From contig NZ_JAGKQQ010000001.1 in the NCBI RefSeq assembly GCF_017939745.1, positions 1,302,001 to 1,366,000 of the forward strand: a stretch of 64,000 nucleotides of DNA, in the 5' to 3' direction. This document shows, piece after piece, positions 16,504 to 25,599 of this stretch (its first letter is position 1; every line of letters starts with the position of its first letter). The notes below the pieces were generated by a model. That model had not been told where the DNA came from, did not search any database, and worked only from the letters and a program-made list of their open reading frames with translations. The DNA comes from Gemmata palustris (GTDB taxonomy: Bacteria; Planctomycetota; Planctomycetia; Gemmatales; Gemmataceae). The translations under genes were made by a program, and so were the position numbers.

Positions 16504-17682
16504 ATGAACTCCGAAATTGCTCCGATTCCCGTTGTTGCGCTGAAGATCGAGCGTCGATCGTCGCACCCCTGGATCTTCCAAAAGATGGTCGAGAAGCCCG
16601 CTGCGCGCATCGCGCCGGGCAGCATCGTCGACATTCAGGACAAGAACGGCCTGTGGGTCGCCCGCGGCTTCTACAACGGCCACTCGCGCATAACACTCCG
16701 CGTACTCACCACGAAGCAAGACGAAGCCGTGGACGCGGACTACTTCGCGCGGAAGATTGCCGCCGCGGTCGCGTTCCGGCGCGAGGCCCTCAAACTCGAC
16801 GACGTGACAAACGCTTACCGCCTCGTCCACTCCGAGGCCGATGCACTCAGTGGGCTGATCGTGGATCGCTTCGGCGACACGATCGTGTTGGAGTTCTTCG
16901 CGGCCGGCATGTACAAGCAGCGCGGCGTGATTATGGACGCCCTCCGCGCGCACTACCCCGCTGCGCGGTTCTACTACTTTGCCGAAGAACACGTCGGCAA
17001 GCAAGAATCGTTCGACTGCCGCGCGCCCGAACCACCGCCGCCCGACGTGATTACCGAACACGGACTGAAGTTCCGCGTGGCTCCTGGGAGCAAGCACAAA
17101 ACGGGCTTCTTCGTCGACCAGCGCGACAACCGCAAGACCCTCTCCGAGTTCTGCCGCGGGAAGCGCGTGCTGGACATCTGCTGCAACACGGGCGGTTTCG
17201 GCGTGTATGCGAAGGCGCTCGGCGGCGCGTCGGAGGTGGTCGGGCTGGACCTCGATGAACAAGCGCTCGACATGGCGAAACAGAACGCCAAACTGAACGG
17301 CGCCCAGATCCGCTACGTACAAGCCGACCTGTTCGCGTGGCTGCGAGACATCATCCCGAACGGCGAGAAGTTCGATACGGTCGTACTCGACCCTGCGAAG
17401 CTCACTCGCGACCGCGAAGACGTCGAGCAGGCGCTGAAAAAATATTGCGACATGAACCGGCTCGCGCTGCACGTGGTGAAGCCCGGCGGCGTGTTGCTCA
17501 CGTGTTCCTGCACCGGGCTGGTGAGTGAATACGACTTCCTCGAGTCGATTCGCCGGGCCGCGTGGCAGGCCGGGCGCACGATCCAGGTGTTCAAGATCAC
17601 CGGTGCGGCTTCGGACCACCCGTTCTTGTTGCACGTGCCCGAAGGCCGCTACCTGAAGGCCGTGTTCTGTCGCGTCGAGTAA
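16504..17682 (+). CDS. RlmI-like 23S rRNA (cytosine-C5) methyltransferase
   Basis: A 392-residue class I SAM-dependent methyltransferase with an N-terminal PUA-like RNA-binding domain (ALKIERRSSHPWIFQKMV, GSIVDIQDKNGLWVARGFYN), an EEHE-type middle domain and a Rossmann methyltransferase domain. Key motifs are HKTGFFVDQRDNRK near residue 200, VLDICCNTGGFGVYAKALGG near 223 (SAM site), VVLDPAKLTRDRED near 300, and LLTCSCTGLV near 337 with the catalytic cysteine. RlmI modifies 23S rRNA C1962 in Escherichia coli; orthology here is likely but not proven. It is convergent with the vWA operon, with only 12 bp between stops. Confidence 0.9.
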   Translation: MNSEIAPIPVVALKIERRSSHPWIFQKMVEKPAARIAPGSIVDIQDKNGLWVARGFYNGHSRITLRVLTTKQDEAVDADYFARKIAAAVAFRREALKLDDVTNAYRLVHSEADALSGLIVDRFGDTIVLEFFAAGMYKQRGVIMDALRAHYPAARFYYFAEEHVGKQESFDCRAPEPPPPDVITEHGLKFRVAPGSKHKTGFFVDQRDNRKTLSEFCRGKRVLDICCNTGGFGVYAKALGGASEVVGLDLDEQALDMAKQNAKLNGAQIRYVQADLFAWLRDIIPNGEKFDTVVLDPAKLTRDREDVEQALKKYCDMNRLALHVVKPGGVLLTCSCTGLVSEYDFLESIRRAAWQAGRTIQVFKITGAASDHPFLLHVPEGRYLKAVFCRVE

Positions 17683-17694
17683 GTGCCCCGCCGC

Positions 17695-20481
17695 TCAACC
17701 GTCGCCACGCTTGCGATCCCGCACTTGGCGCATGGCATCGAGCAAACCGCCTTTGACTTCGGGGGGCGGGACCACTTTCGGTTGTTCGGGGGCCGTGCTC
17801 GGTGCGGTCGATTCCTTCGCGGCCGGTTTGCTCGTCACGGCAACCGGCGTAGAGGCGATTAGTTTTCTCTTGAACCGGAACCGGAACGACTTCGGTCGTA
17901 TTGCAGCGATGGCGGATGTGACCAAGCCCGTTCGCCGTTCCAGCACTTCGAGTAGCAAACACACGACGGCCGTGAGTAAGAGCCACGGGGTTAGCGGGAA
18001 CGATCGCGGGCGCCGCGGGAGATCTTTCCAGACGCCCGAAAGGTCGACCCGTTCGACACCGCCTGTGGACCGCGCGAGCCGTTCGAGTGTTGCGCGCCCG
18101 CGATCGTCGCTCGCGCCGAGCGGTGCTGGGGCATACTCGGGCGAGAACGGCAAACAGACGGGCGGGAGCGATTGCGGCTTTTGCCCCGGGACCGAAACCG
18201 TACTCAGAGCCGTTTCTTCGCCTTCCAACGAAACATCGGCGACCAGCGTATCGGGTCCGGCCCAGACGAGTGGGACGGTTTCGGTTCGCGGCGCCTCGCC
18301 GGGACGCGCGCGCAGCGTGCGGAGTTGCGGAACGCCCGCGAACGGCTCTGCCTTTCGTTCCGGGTCGAGGTGCAACTGAATTCGGCTCACCCCGTTTCTC
18401 ACTTCTTGTGTCACGGCCATGCCGTCGGCCAAGGCGCCCGATTGCCCGGCGGTCCAGCGAGCCAGGCTCGCATAGAACTCGCCGGTTTCGGGTGACTTGG
18501 CGAACGCCCCGGCGAATTTGCCGTCCGCCTCTCCCGTGTAACACAGCACGCGCCCGGAACCCGCTTGCCACGACGCGACGACCGGTGCCTTGTACTCGTC
18601 CCGGCTCACGACGCCTAACGTGGCTTCGGGACGCAGATAGCACAGGTTGTATCCACCGATACTGCGATCGAGCGCGAACGATCGACCGGCGAGAGCCGCG
18701 AGCCCGGCGGTGGGCTGCACGCGGACCGGGTCTTCGAGGAAGCTGTTCCGCGCAACCACGAACGTGTCCTGAGCAAAGAGCCGCGGGAGTTCTTCCGGAC
18801 TATCGGTGATGAAGATGCGCCCGCCCCCGCGCTTTGCCACGTCTTCCAGCAGTGCGGCGTCTTTGTCGGTGTTCTTTCCGAGGCCAATGACGCTCACCGT
18901 GATGCCGGCCTTACGGGTGTTGGCGAGAAGCTCCTTGTAGTTTCCGGGCTGCTCGGCGTCCGCGGCGTCCGCAAATAGCACGATGTGTTTGGTACCCGCT
19001 TTCGCGTGGCGGATCATGTCCGCAGACGCGGTCAATGCTTCGTCCACGTAGATGCCACCGCCCGAGGACTGAATCCGGAGGATCTTGTCGCGAACGCGGT
19101 CCTTGTCTTTCACCAGACCGAGTTCGGCGATCTCGTGGGCGGAGGTATCGACGGCGAAGCACCCGAACTCGTCCAGTGGGCCGAGCATGTCGAGCACCTG
19201 CGCCGCGCCGAGGTTCGCGAGGTCCATCTTCACTCGCCCCCCTCCGGCCGGGATCGCCATGCTGCCCGAGCGATCGAGGGCGACAACGATCGCCAGCGCG
19301 AGTTTGCGGTGCTCCTGGCGGAGCTCCATCGATACGGGCATGATCGGCTCCAGCGGTGATTTGTAGTAGCCGCCGGGGCCGTAAGACTGCTTCCCACCGG
19401 TGACCATGAGGCCGGACCCGCTCGCCCGAACCCAACTCGCCAGCGTCTCCATGTTCCGTGTGCCGATTTTCTCGGCGGGCACGTTCTCCAGGATCACCGC
19501 CGAATACCCCGAGAGTTCTTCGAGCGTGAAGTTGAAGCGGTCTGCTTGGATCGCACGAACATCGAGTCCCCCGGATTTTAAGAGGGCTGTCAGACCCGAG
19601 GACGCGGTCGGTGTGAGGTGCAGGATCGGGCGCGGGCCGTTGACACCGACCAGTACACGAGCGGTGTTGTTCTCGGGCACCGGGTCGTCGGCCGCAGCAC
19701 GAACGCGGACGCGGTAGTTTTGGCTCCCGGGTTCGGCGGCGCGGTCGCGGAACGTCAGGCGGTTCAGCCCGGCCGTCACGCGCTGTTCGCCACTGGCGAT
19801 GACCTTGTCCCCGCGTGTCACCTCGAACCGAATGGTGTCTTCGACGGGTGATTGCACCCAGGCCGTGATGAGGAACCCTTCGCCGGGCGCGACCGCTGTG
19901 GGCGCATCGACCCGGGCCACGGCCAGATCGCCCGCGGTCGGTCGGCTGCGGTGGCGATAATCGACCGCGATGCGGCGATCCGCGGCTAACCCGGCGAGGG
20001 CCGATGGGTCGCGCCCCGTCCACCGACCGTCGGAGAGCACCAACACGCGCCCCGGTGCGTCTTTCGGAACCAACGACAAAGCGGCATCGATCCCCTCACC
20101 CAAATTGGACCCATCGGCGCCGACTTCGTGTGTAAAACCTGTGAACTTGTCGCTGCTCGGTGCGCGTTCAACGACCACCGTTTCCCCGAACGACACTACT
20201 GCGAGCCGGTCGTTCGAGCCCATCGCAGAGTGTAGTAGGTCGATGAGTTCCTTGTGGTCGGCGTCCGAGCCGGCCGGCATGGACCGGCTGCGGTCCACGA
20301 CGACGACGACGGTGCCCGCGCGACTCGGGAAGCGCAGCGCCAGCCCCGCGAGTGCGGCAATGGTTAAGAGGACGATCGCCACGCGGAGCCCGTTCAGCAA
20401 CCGACCGGGCAACGGGTACCGAACCAGTGCGGCCAGGAGTGGCACGGCGAGCAGCAGCCAGAGGGGTTCGAGCAGCGTCAC
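17695..20481 (-). CDS. membrane-anchored double-vWA protein with glutamine-amidotransferase-like middle
   Basis: A 928-residue protein, last gene of the eight-gene MoxR operon. Two N-terminal hydrophobic helices (LLEPLWLLLAVPLLAALV and GLRVAIVLLTIAALAGLAL) precede a first vWA domain with intact MIDAS DRSRS near residue 63. Further on is a class-I glutamine-amidotransferase-like segment (YSAVILENVPAEKIGTRN, SGLMVTGGKQSYGPGG), then a second vWA with MIDAS DRSGS near residue 412. A long beta-rich part follows, then a C-terminal helix near residue 850 (SFPLTPWLLLTAVVCLLLEVL). The start is GTG 20481 because it overlaps the previous stop as GTGA. Such proteins display vWA domains at the membrane for MoxR-driven complex assembly. 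The C-terminus is Pro/Lys-rich. Confidence 0.85.
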   Translation of the reverse strand: MTLLEPLWLLLAVPLLAALVRYPLPGRLLNGLRVAIVLLTIAALAGLALRFPSRAGTVVVVVDRSRSMPAGSDADHKELIDLLHSAMGSNDRLAVVSFGETVVVERAPSSDKFTGFTHEVGADGSNLGEGIDAALSLVPKDAPGRVLVLSDGRWTGRDPSALAGLAADRRIAVDYRHRSRPTAGDLAVARVDAPTAVAPGEGFLITAWVQSPVEDTIRFEVTRGDKVIASGEQRVTAGLNRLTFRDRAAEPGSQNYRVRVRAAADDPVPENNTARVLVGVNGPRPILHLTPTASSGLTALLKSGGLDVRAIQADRFNFTLEELSGYSAVILENVPAEKIGTRNMETLASWVRASGSGLMVTGGKQSYGPGGYYKSPLEPIMPVSMELRQEHRKLALAIVVALDRSGSMAIPAGGGRVKMDLANLGAAQVLDMLGPLDEFGCFAVDTSAHEIAELGLVKDKDRVRDKILRIQSSGGGIYVDEALTASADMIRHAKAGTKHIVLFADAADAEQPGNYKELLANTRKAGITVSVIGLGKNTDKDAALLEDVAKRGGGRIFITDSPEELPRLFAQDTFVVARNSFLEDPVRVQPTAGLAALAGRSFALDRSIGGYNLCYLRPEATLGVVSRDEYKAPVVASWQAGSGRVLCYTGEADGKFAGAFAKSPETGEFYASLARWTAGQSGALADGMAVTQEVRNGVSRIQLHLDPERKAEPFAGVPQLRTLRARPGEAPRTETVPLVWAGPDTLVADVSLEGEETALSTVSVPGQKPQSLPPVCLPFSPEYAPAPLGASDDRGRATLERLARSTGGVERVDLSGVWKDLPRRPRSFPLTPWLLLTAVVCLLLEVLERRTGLVTSAIAAIRPKSFRFRFKRKLIASTPVAVTSKPAAKESTAPSTAPEQPKVVPPPEVKGGLLDAMRQVRDRKRGDG

Positions 20482-22244
20482 GGATTCGCTCCCGTGGCAG
20501 GCTTTCGGGCCAACAGCCTCACGTGCAGCGTGGCGATTGCCAGGGCCACCAATACGAACCACGCGGTCACGTCACGGTAATCGTTGCGGAGCGTCGTTTC
20601 ATTGAGTTCATCGCCCCAGCGCCCGGTCACACATTTCGTGAGGTCCGATTCGTCGCGGTTCAGCGCGTTCGCGGCGAAGTCGGCACTCTCGGTTCCGCCC
20701 CGCAAGGAATAGACGCCGGGCCGTTCCGCGCGGATGGCCGCGCGCCGGGCGTAGACCGGCACAGTGGACCGTTCGCCCCCCGGCTTGGTGACCTCGATCG
20801 AGCCGGGTGACGTGTTCAGCGTCCATACGGCTTCTTCACCGAGGCGCACGTTCGCGCGCTGGAGGCCGGGTTGGAACGACGCGCGCCAGTGAACTAGGTT
20901 CCAGACGAGCGCGGGCCACGCGGGGGATTGCGTCAACGTCGAGAGATCGGGTCGGAGGCGCAACTGGACTTCGTGCCGCCCGGTCGCGGATTCGGTGTCG
21001 GTGAGGAGCGGAACGTTCCCCGCCATCACCACCGGGGAACCGGACAACGGGCCTTTGCCCGCGCCCCAAACGACACCCGTCAGCGAAAGCCCGTCCGTCA
21101 ACGGGTGCGCGCGATCGAGCACGAACGGCCCGGTGAACGCCTCGGCCTCGGGTTCCCGGAGCACGCGCACGGCCCAGGAATCCTCAACATCCGGTGCGAC
21201 CACTGCGCCATCAACCAGAACGAGTTGTGGTCGAAGATTGGTGGGGACGGCGGTGCCGGTCGCCTTCAGTGCTCGCTCGAACGCCGACCGCAGTTCCTTG
21301 TCGGCGAGTCGCACTTCGTAAGTCACGGACTTGCGCGCTGCCGCGAGAAGTGACGCGGAATTGTCGATGTCCAGTTCGCTGTCGTCTACGATGGCACGCA
21401 CGGTCCCCGTCGCTTCGGGCAGTTCCAACACGAGCCGCTGCGTTTCGCCGGCGCCGACCTTCAGCTCCGAGCGGCGCAGCTCGCGGGCGGGCTGCACTTC
21501 TTCGATGCGGAGTGTCGTTGAACGGGCTTCCGGGGCGAGGTTCGCGACTTCGATTAAGAGACGGTCGCCGCGCGGCCCGGCGGTCCGGCTCGCGTTCACG
21601 AACGCCCAGTTGGGTGCGGCCGAACCGAGTGCCCACCAGCGCACGCGCCCCTCTTTTAGTGGCGCTTCGGGGGCGTGGTCGGTGAGTACGAGCACGCGGG
21701 CCGATTCCCCACCGAATTCCAGTGCGAGGGCAACCGCGGAGTCGAGTCGAGCGGTCGCCGTTTGGCACGTCCACCCTTCCAGGAGGTGTTCGATTTCGCT
21801 CGTGTGCGAAACCGCTTCTCCCAGGATTTGCGGGCGGTCGCCCGCGAGGACGAATCGCACCGAACTTCGCGGTACGCGGTGGAGGTCATCGAGTAGAGCT
21901 TCGGCTGCGCGCTTGCGGGGCGACTCGGGCGCCCCGGCCCGCATCGAGAACGAATCGTCGAGCACAACAATGAGGGGACCGGCGCCCGTAGTCGCGGGCA
22001 CGTGAACCCCGGCCGCCGCGAGTGCCAGGAGCGCGAGCACGAGAAGTTCGAGCCAGAACACGAGCGGAAGGCGCGGGCGATCGACTTGGCGCCCGCCGTC
22101 GGGGGCGACCCGGGCGTCCGTCCACAGGAGCAAGCTCGAAACGGGGTGGAGCCGCGAGCGCGTGTGCAGGTAGTAAATCGCCGCCAGCGCCGGGAGCGCT
22201 GCGAACCCAAGGAGCGCCAGTGGAGTCGAGAGCACGGGGAGCAT
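20478..22244 (-). CDS. BatA-type N-terminal membrane domain plus vWA protein
   Basis: A 588-residue protein. Residues 1-75 match the BatA/aerotolerance N-terminal domain: first helix LALLGFAALPALAAIYYLHT, then HPVSSLLLW, then a second helix LVFWLELLVLALLALAAAGV. A vWA domain follows with MIDAS DDSFS near residue 95. The rest is beta-rich, with a last membrane helix DVTAWFVLVALAIATLHVRLL near 565. It is the direct upstream partner of the double-vWA protein, with a 4-bp overlap. The family sits with MoxR and DUF58 proteins in Bat operons implicated in envelope stress; the specific role here is inferred. Confidence 0.88.
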   Translation of the reverse strand: MLPVLSTPLALLGFAALPALAAIYYLHTRSRLHPVSSLLLWTDARVAPDGGRQVDRPRLPLVFWLELLVLALLALAAAGVHVPATTGAGPLIVVLDDSFSMRAGAPESPRKRAAEALLDDLHRVPRSSVRFVLAGDRPQILGEAVSHTSEIEHLLEGWTCQTATARLDSAVALALEFGGESARVLVLTDHAPEAPLKEGRVRWWALGSAAPNWAFVNASRTAGPRGDRLLIEVANLAPEARSTTLRIEEVQPARELRRSELKVGAGETQRLVLELPEATGTVRAIVDDSELDIDNSASLLAAARKSVTYEVRLADKELRSAFERALKATGTAVPTNLRPQLVLVDGAVVAPDVEDSWAVRVLREPEAEAFTGPFVLDRAHPLTDGLSLTGVVWGAGKGPLSGSPVVMAGNVPLLTDTESATGRHEVQLRLRPDLSTLTQSPAWPALVWNLVHWRASFQPGLQRANVRLGEEAVWTLNTSPGSIEVTKPGGERSTVPVYARRAAIRAERPGVYSLRGGTESADFAANALNRDESDLTKCVTGRWGDELNETTLRNDYRDVTAWFVLVALAIATLHVRLLARKPATGANP

Positions 22245-22289
22245 GTAGCGGCTCTGCGAGGCCCGGGACGAGGTTCACTTCGGGACACG

Positions 22290-23156
22290 TCACCCGACTT
22301 CTAGCACCCCCGCGGCGACGAGCGGGTCCAGGCGCCAGTCGCGGAGAACGTCTTCGGCCACGACGGTGGTGAAGACCGCGCCGGCCGCGCGACAGGCGTC
22401 GTGCCAGTGGCCCTGGAGCCGGGCCAGGTTTTCGCGGTAGCGGTTGGCGGCCGTCGCATCAATGCGCACTTCGCGCACCTGGTCCGTCTCGCTGTCGAGA
22501 AGGCGCAAGTACCCGCCGGTCGGCGGGTTCGCGTCGGCGTGGGCGAGCACCTGAACCACGACCGCGGTCGATGCGCGATCGGCCAGCATCCGAACGGCTT
22601 GCCCCGGGTCCGCGTTCCACAACAAGTCGCTGAGCAGAACGCGCGCGCTGCGGGGGCGCCAGCGCGCCGCGACACTCGCGAGAGCTTGCACGGGGCTGGT
22701 GCGGTGCTCGAACCGAATCGCGTCCCATTCGGCGGGGCGGTGCCGGTGGTCGCCGAGTGGTACCGCGTCGGCGCCGAGGAGCCACCCCGAATGCGAGTAC
22801 CCCGCGTTCACCGCTGCCGCCGCGAAGAACCCGGCGAGGGCCAGCGTGCCCTGCAACTTCGCCGAACCCGCCAGTGCCATTGACTTCGATCCGTCAATGA
22901 GCACGTCCAGGTGCGGCGCGACCTCTTCGCGAAACAGCTTCACGCTCAGTTGGTCGTTACGGGCGAAGGCGCCCCAATCCACGTGCCGCAAATCGTCGCC
23001 GGGTTCGTACCCGCGGTAGTCGCGGAACTCCAGCGAGGAGCCGGCGCGCGCGCCGAGCGCTGAACCGGTGCGGTTCGCGGGGCCGTGGCGCGGGGCGGCC
23101 AGTGTGAACCGCTGGGCCGCTACTACCCCTTTTTGCAGGAACGCGGACGCGCTCAT
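22290..23156 (-). CDS. DUF58 domain protein
   Basis: A 288-residue DUF58 protein, the standard companion of MoxR ATPases. The diagnostic motif is SLEFRDYRGYEPGDDLRHVD followed by WGAFARNDQLSVKLFREE near residues 42-75. Then comes a vWA-like fold (HLDVLIDGSKSM, with a DGSKS metal site) and LSDLLW near 160. It is soluble. ATG 23156 (MSASAFLQKG) overlaps the ABC permease stop by 4 bp (ATGA); the longer open frame upstream is only an antisense artefact over the permease. The 45-bp spacer to the BatA gene fits one transcript. Confidence 0.92.
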   Translation of the reverse strand: MSASAFLQKGVVAAQRFTLAAPRHGPANRTGSALGARAGSSLEFRDYRGYEPGDDLRHVDWGAFARNDQLSVKLFREEVAPHLDVLIDGSKSMALAGSAKLQGTLALAGFFAAAAVNAGYSHSGWLLGADAVPLGDHRHRPAEWDAIRFEHRTSPVQALASVAARWRPRSARVLLSDLLWNADPGQAVRMLADRASTAVVVQVLAHADANPPTGGYLRLLDSETDQVREVRIDATAANRYRENLARLQGHWHDACRAAGAVFTTVVAEDVLRDWRLDPLVAAGVLEVG

Positions 23157-24664
23157 TCGTCCGCCTCGCTCTCCGCTTCGGGCGGCCGGAAGTTCATGAC
23201 CTGTTTCGCGAGCCACGTAACGTTCGCCAGCGTTACGACACCGGCCCACGCGACCAAAAAGAAGGTCGTGAGCCCGACGTGACTGCCCGAGGACCGAATC
23301 GCGTCGTCGATCATCACGACGGGGTTCGTTAGGTAGAGGCCGATCACATCGTCCGTGTACCGCGACGAGCGCTCGAACAGGGCGAAGCGAACGATGTACG
23401 GTAGCGTGCAACCGATCCCGAAGAGAAGGGCACCGATGATCCACGTGTAGCCGCAGCGAAACCCGGACCCGGCGAGCGCGCGACGGAGCACGATCGCGGA
23501 GAGGCTGTAGCAGTACGTGTATGCGGCGATCAGGGCCACAATCAGCACGATTTTCGTTTCGGAGTCGGGCAGTCTCGTTGAGGGCACGACGAGGTACCAC
23601 GCGGCGAGACCGAGTGCGCTGAGCCCGGCGCCGATGACGCCGAAGGCGAGCCCGCCGGCCGCGCCACTGTAGAAGAAGAACGCCGGCGCGCGGAGGACGA
23701 CCCGGCTCGGGATGCGCCGCGCGACTCGTGCGCCCCATCCGTCGCGCTCGCAGCTCGCGATAATCATCTGGAGCGAAAAGAGCACGCAACCCAGCACGCC
23801 CCAAACGGCCATCGGTTCGGGCCGTCTGATGTGGAGGCTCCAAATACCGAAGCCGACGGCCTGAACGACCCACAAGGCGAGCGTGTAGACCCGCACGGTG
23901 AACGCCCGGTTCGCGGCCGGCGGGCTAATCAGGGCCACGGCCCACACGAACAGGAGGCCGATGGTGCCGAAAATCACTACCACGAGCCCCGCACAACCGG
24001 CCCAAAATTCCCAAGAAAGGGTGTCGAGTGCGGTCTCGCCCTGGAGGAACGCGGTCGACAGTGCCAACAACCCCGCGCCGAGGTAGCAAATGGTGATGAA
24101 ACCGCCGAGCCCCAGCAGGATGCGCAACCCGCGGTTCGCGGGCACGGCGGCCAGGAACAGGGCGAACGTCGTTCCCGTCAACACGACGAGGTAGTCCGCG
24201 GCGAGCACGACGAGAATGGTGGGAACGTCGAGCCCGCGCATCACGTAGGCGAAGGTCATGAACGGCGCACAGGCGCTGAAAATGAGCAGCGCCAGAGCGC
24301 CCGCCGCGATCAACTTCCCCGCGAGCACCGCCCGAGGGGTCAGTGACGAGATGAACAGAAGATCGACGTTCACATCGGAGCGCTCCGAGGCGAGCCGCGC
24401 GCCCGTCATCGTCGGGATCAGGATCATGCACGCGGCGAGCAAGATGCCCTGCACGAACGTGAACATGTCGCGCCCGGCCCGGAGGTTGATGTCGTCCGAG
24501 TCCGCCAGTTCGCGCCCGGTAATCATGAGCAGCATGACCACCAGTTGGACGGTGAGGAACAGCAGCAAGAACCCGGCGACGAGCCGGCTGTTGACGGCCT
24601 GGCGCGTCTCCTTCACCACGATCGGGTTGATGCGGTCGCCGACGCGCGTCAGGAACTCGGTCAT
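23153..24664 (-). CDS. ABC transporter permease of the Bat-like operon
   Basis: A 503-residue integral membrane protein starting MTEFLTRVGDRINPIVVKE, with about twelve hydrophobic segments. The opening pattern (INPIVVKETRQAVNSR, then helix GFLLLFLTVQLVVMLLMI, then GRDMFTFVQGILLAACMILIP and RSDVNVDLLFISSLTPRAVL) is that of ABC-2 type or gliding-associated permeases. It pairs with the ATPase encoded just upstream, whose stop overlaps this ATG (24664) by 4 bp. What it exports is unknown. Its place inside a MoxR/DUF58/vWA cluster suggests the transporter is assembled or regulated by that machinery. Confidence 0.88.
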   Translation of the reverse strand: MTEFLTRVGDRINPIVVKETRQAVNSRLVAGFLLLFLTVQLVVMLLMITGRELADSDDINLRAGRDMFTFVQGILLAACMILIPTMTGARLASERSDVNVDLLFISSLTPRAVLAGKLIAAGALALLIFSACAPFMTFAYVMRGLDVPTILVVLAADYLVVLTGTTFALFLAAVPANRGLRILLGLGGFITICYLGAGLLALSTAFLQGETALDTLSWEFWAGCAGLVVVIFGTIGLLFVWAVALISPPAANRAFTVRVYTLALWVVQAVGFGIWSLHIRRPEPMAVWGVLGCVLFSLQMIIASCERDGWGARVARRIPSRVVLRAPAFFFYSGAAGGLAFGVIGAGLSALGLAAWYLVVPSTRLPDSETKIVLIVALIAAYTYCYSLSAIVLRRALAGSGFRCGYTWIIGALLFGIGCTLPYIVRFALFERSSRYTDDVIGLYLTNPVVMIDDAIRSSGSHVGLTTFFLVAWAGVVTLANVTWLAKQVMNFRPPEAESEADE

Positions 24665-25599
24665 TGCACGTCCCCCCGCGTCACGTCCAGGAAGATCTGC
24701 TCCAAATCGGCCCGCCGGGGCCGGAACTCGAGGAGCCGGAACCCGGCGCGAATGACGTTCTCCAAGAGGTCGCAGCACCCCTCGTCGTCTCCGGAGTGGT
24801 CCACTTCCACCGCTCCCTCGACGGGCCGCGCGTCCTCGACTCCCGGTAGCTCCAGCACCGCTTTGAGCAACTCCTCGGTGCGGTTCAATGGGCGGATCAC
24901 GACGGTACGGTGCGCCTTGCCCTTGTTGTTACGCGACAGAATTTGTTGGAGCGTGCCGGCGCGGAGGATCGTCCCGCGCTCGATGATTACGGCGCCGGTA
25001 CAGATCTCCGCCAGTTCCGAGAGAATGTGCGAGCTGATGAGGATCGCCTTCCCCTGGGAGGCGAGCACCTTGAGCAGTTCGCGCAGTTCGATGCGCGCAC
25101 GGGGATCGAGACCGGCCGCCGGTTCGTCCATGAGCAACACGGGCGGGTCGTGGACGAGCGCCCGGGCGATACTCACCCGGTTCTTCATCCCCTTGGAAAG
25201 CGCGTTGAGGGTCTTGTCGCGGATGCCGAGCAGGTTGGTGAACTCCTCGACACCCTCCACGGTCTGTCGGCGCTTCTCGCCGCGAATGTTGTAGGCCCGG
25301 GCGAAGAAGTCGAGGTACTCGTGGACCGTGACGTCGCGGTGCGACGGCAGGTTGTCGGGTACGTAGCCGATGTACTTGTGGGCCTTCTCGGGCTCCTCGA
25401 TCACGGAGACGCCGTCGATGGTGGCGTTCCCGGACGTGGGTTCCTCCAGCGTGGCCAGCACGCGCATCGTGGTCGATTTTCCGGCCCCGTTGGGACCGAT
25501 GAAACCGAAGATCTGGCCGGACGAGAAGCTGAACGAGATGCCGTTCACGGCGCGCGTCTGGCCGTACTGCTTGCGCAGGTTCTGGATCTCAACTTCCAT
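24661..25599 (-). CDS. ABC transporter ATP-binding protein
   Basis: A 312-residue ABC ATPase. Walker A is GPNGAGKS near residue 36, the Q-loop region is YVPDNLPSHRDVTV, the signature is LSKGMKNRVSIARALV near 132 (LSKGM in place of LSGGQ), Walker B is VLLMDEPAAGLDP near 153, and the switch His is in ISSHILSELAEIC. The roughly 90 C-terminal residues form a regulatory extension typical of ABC-2/GldA-type exporters. It overlaps the permease start by 4 bp and the preceding membrane-protein gene by 11 bp, so all three are co-translated. Confidence 0.95.
   Translation of the reverse strand: MEVEIQNLRKQYGQTRAVNGISFSFSSGQIFGFIGPNGAGKSTTMRVLATLEEPTSGNATIDGVSVIEEPEKAHKYIGYVPDNLPSHRDVTVHEYLDFFARAYNIRGEKRRQTVEGVEEFTNLLGIRDKTLNALSKGMKNRVSIARALVHDPPVLLMDEPAAGLDPRARIELRELLKVLASQGKAILISSHILSELAEICTGAVIIERGTILRAGTLQQILSRNNKGKAHRTVVIRPLNRTEELLKAVLELPGVEDARPVEGAVEVDHSGDDEGCCDLLENVIRAGFRLLEFRPRRADLEQIFLDVTRGDVQ

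Noticed and set aside
23157..23873. Extension of the DUF58 reading frame upstream
   Set aside because: It lies over the ABC permease gene in another frame and encodes low-complexity Arg-rich sequence; the ATGA overlap at 23153-23156 fixes the start.
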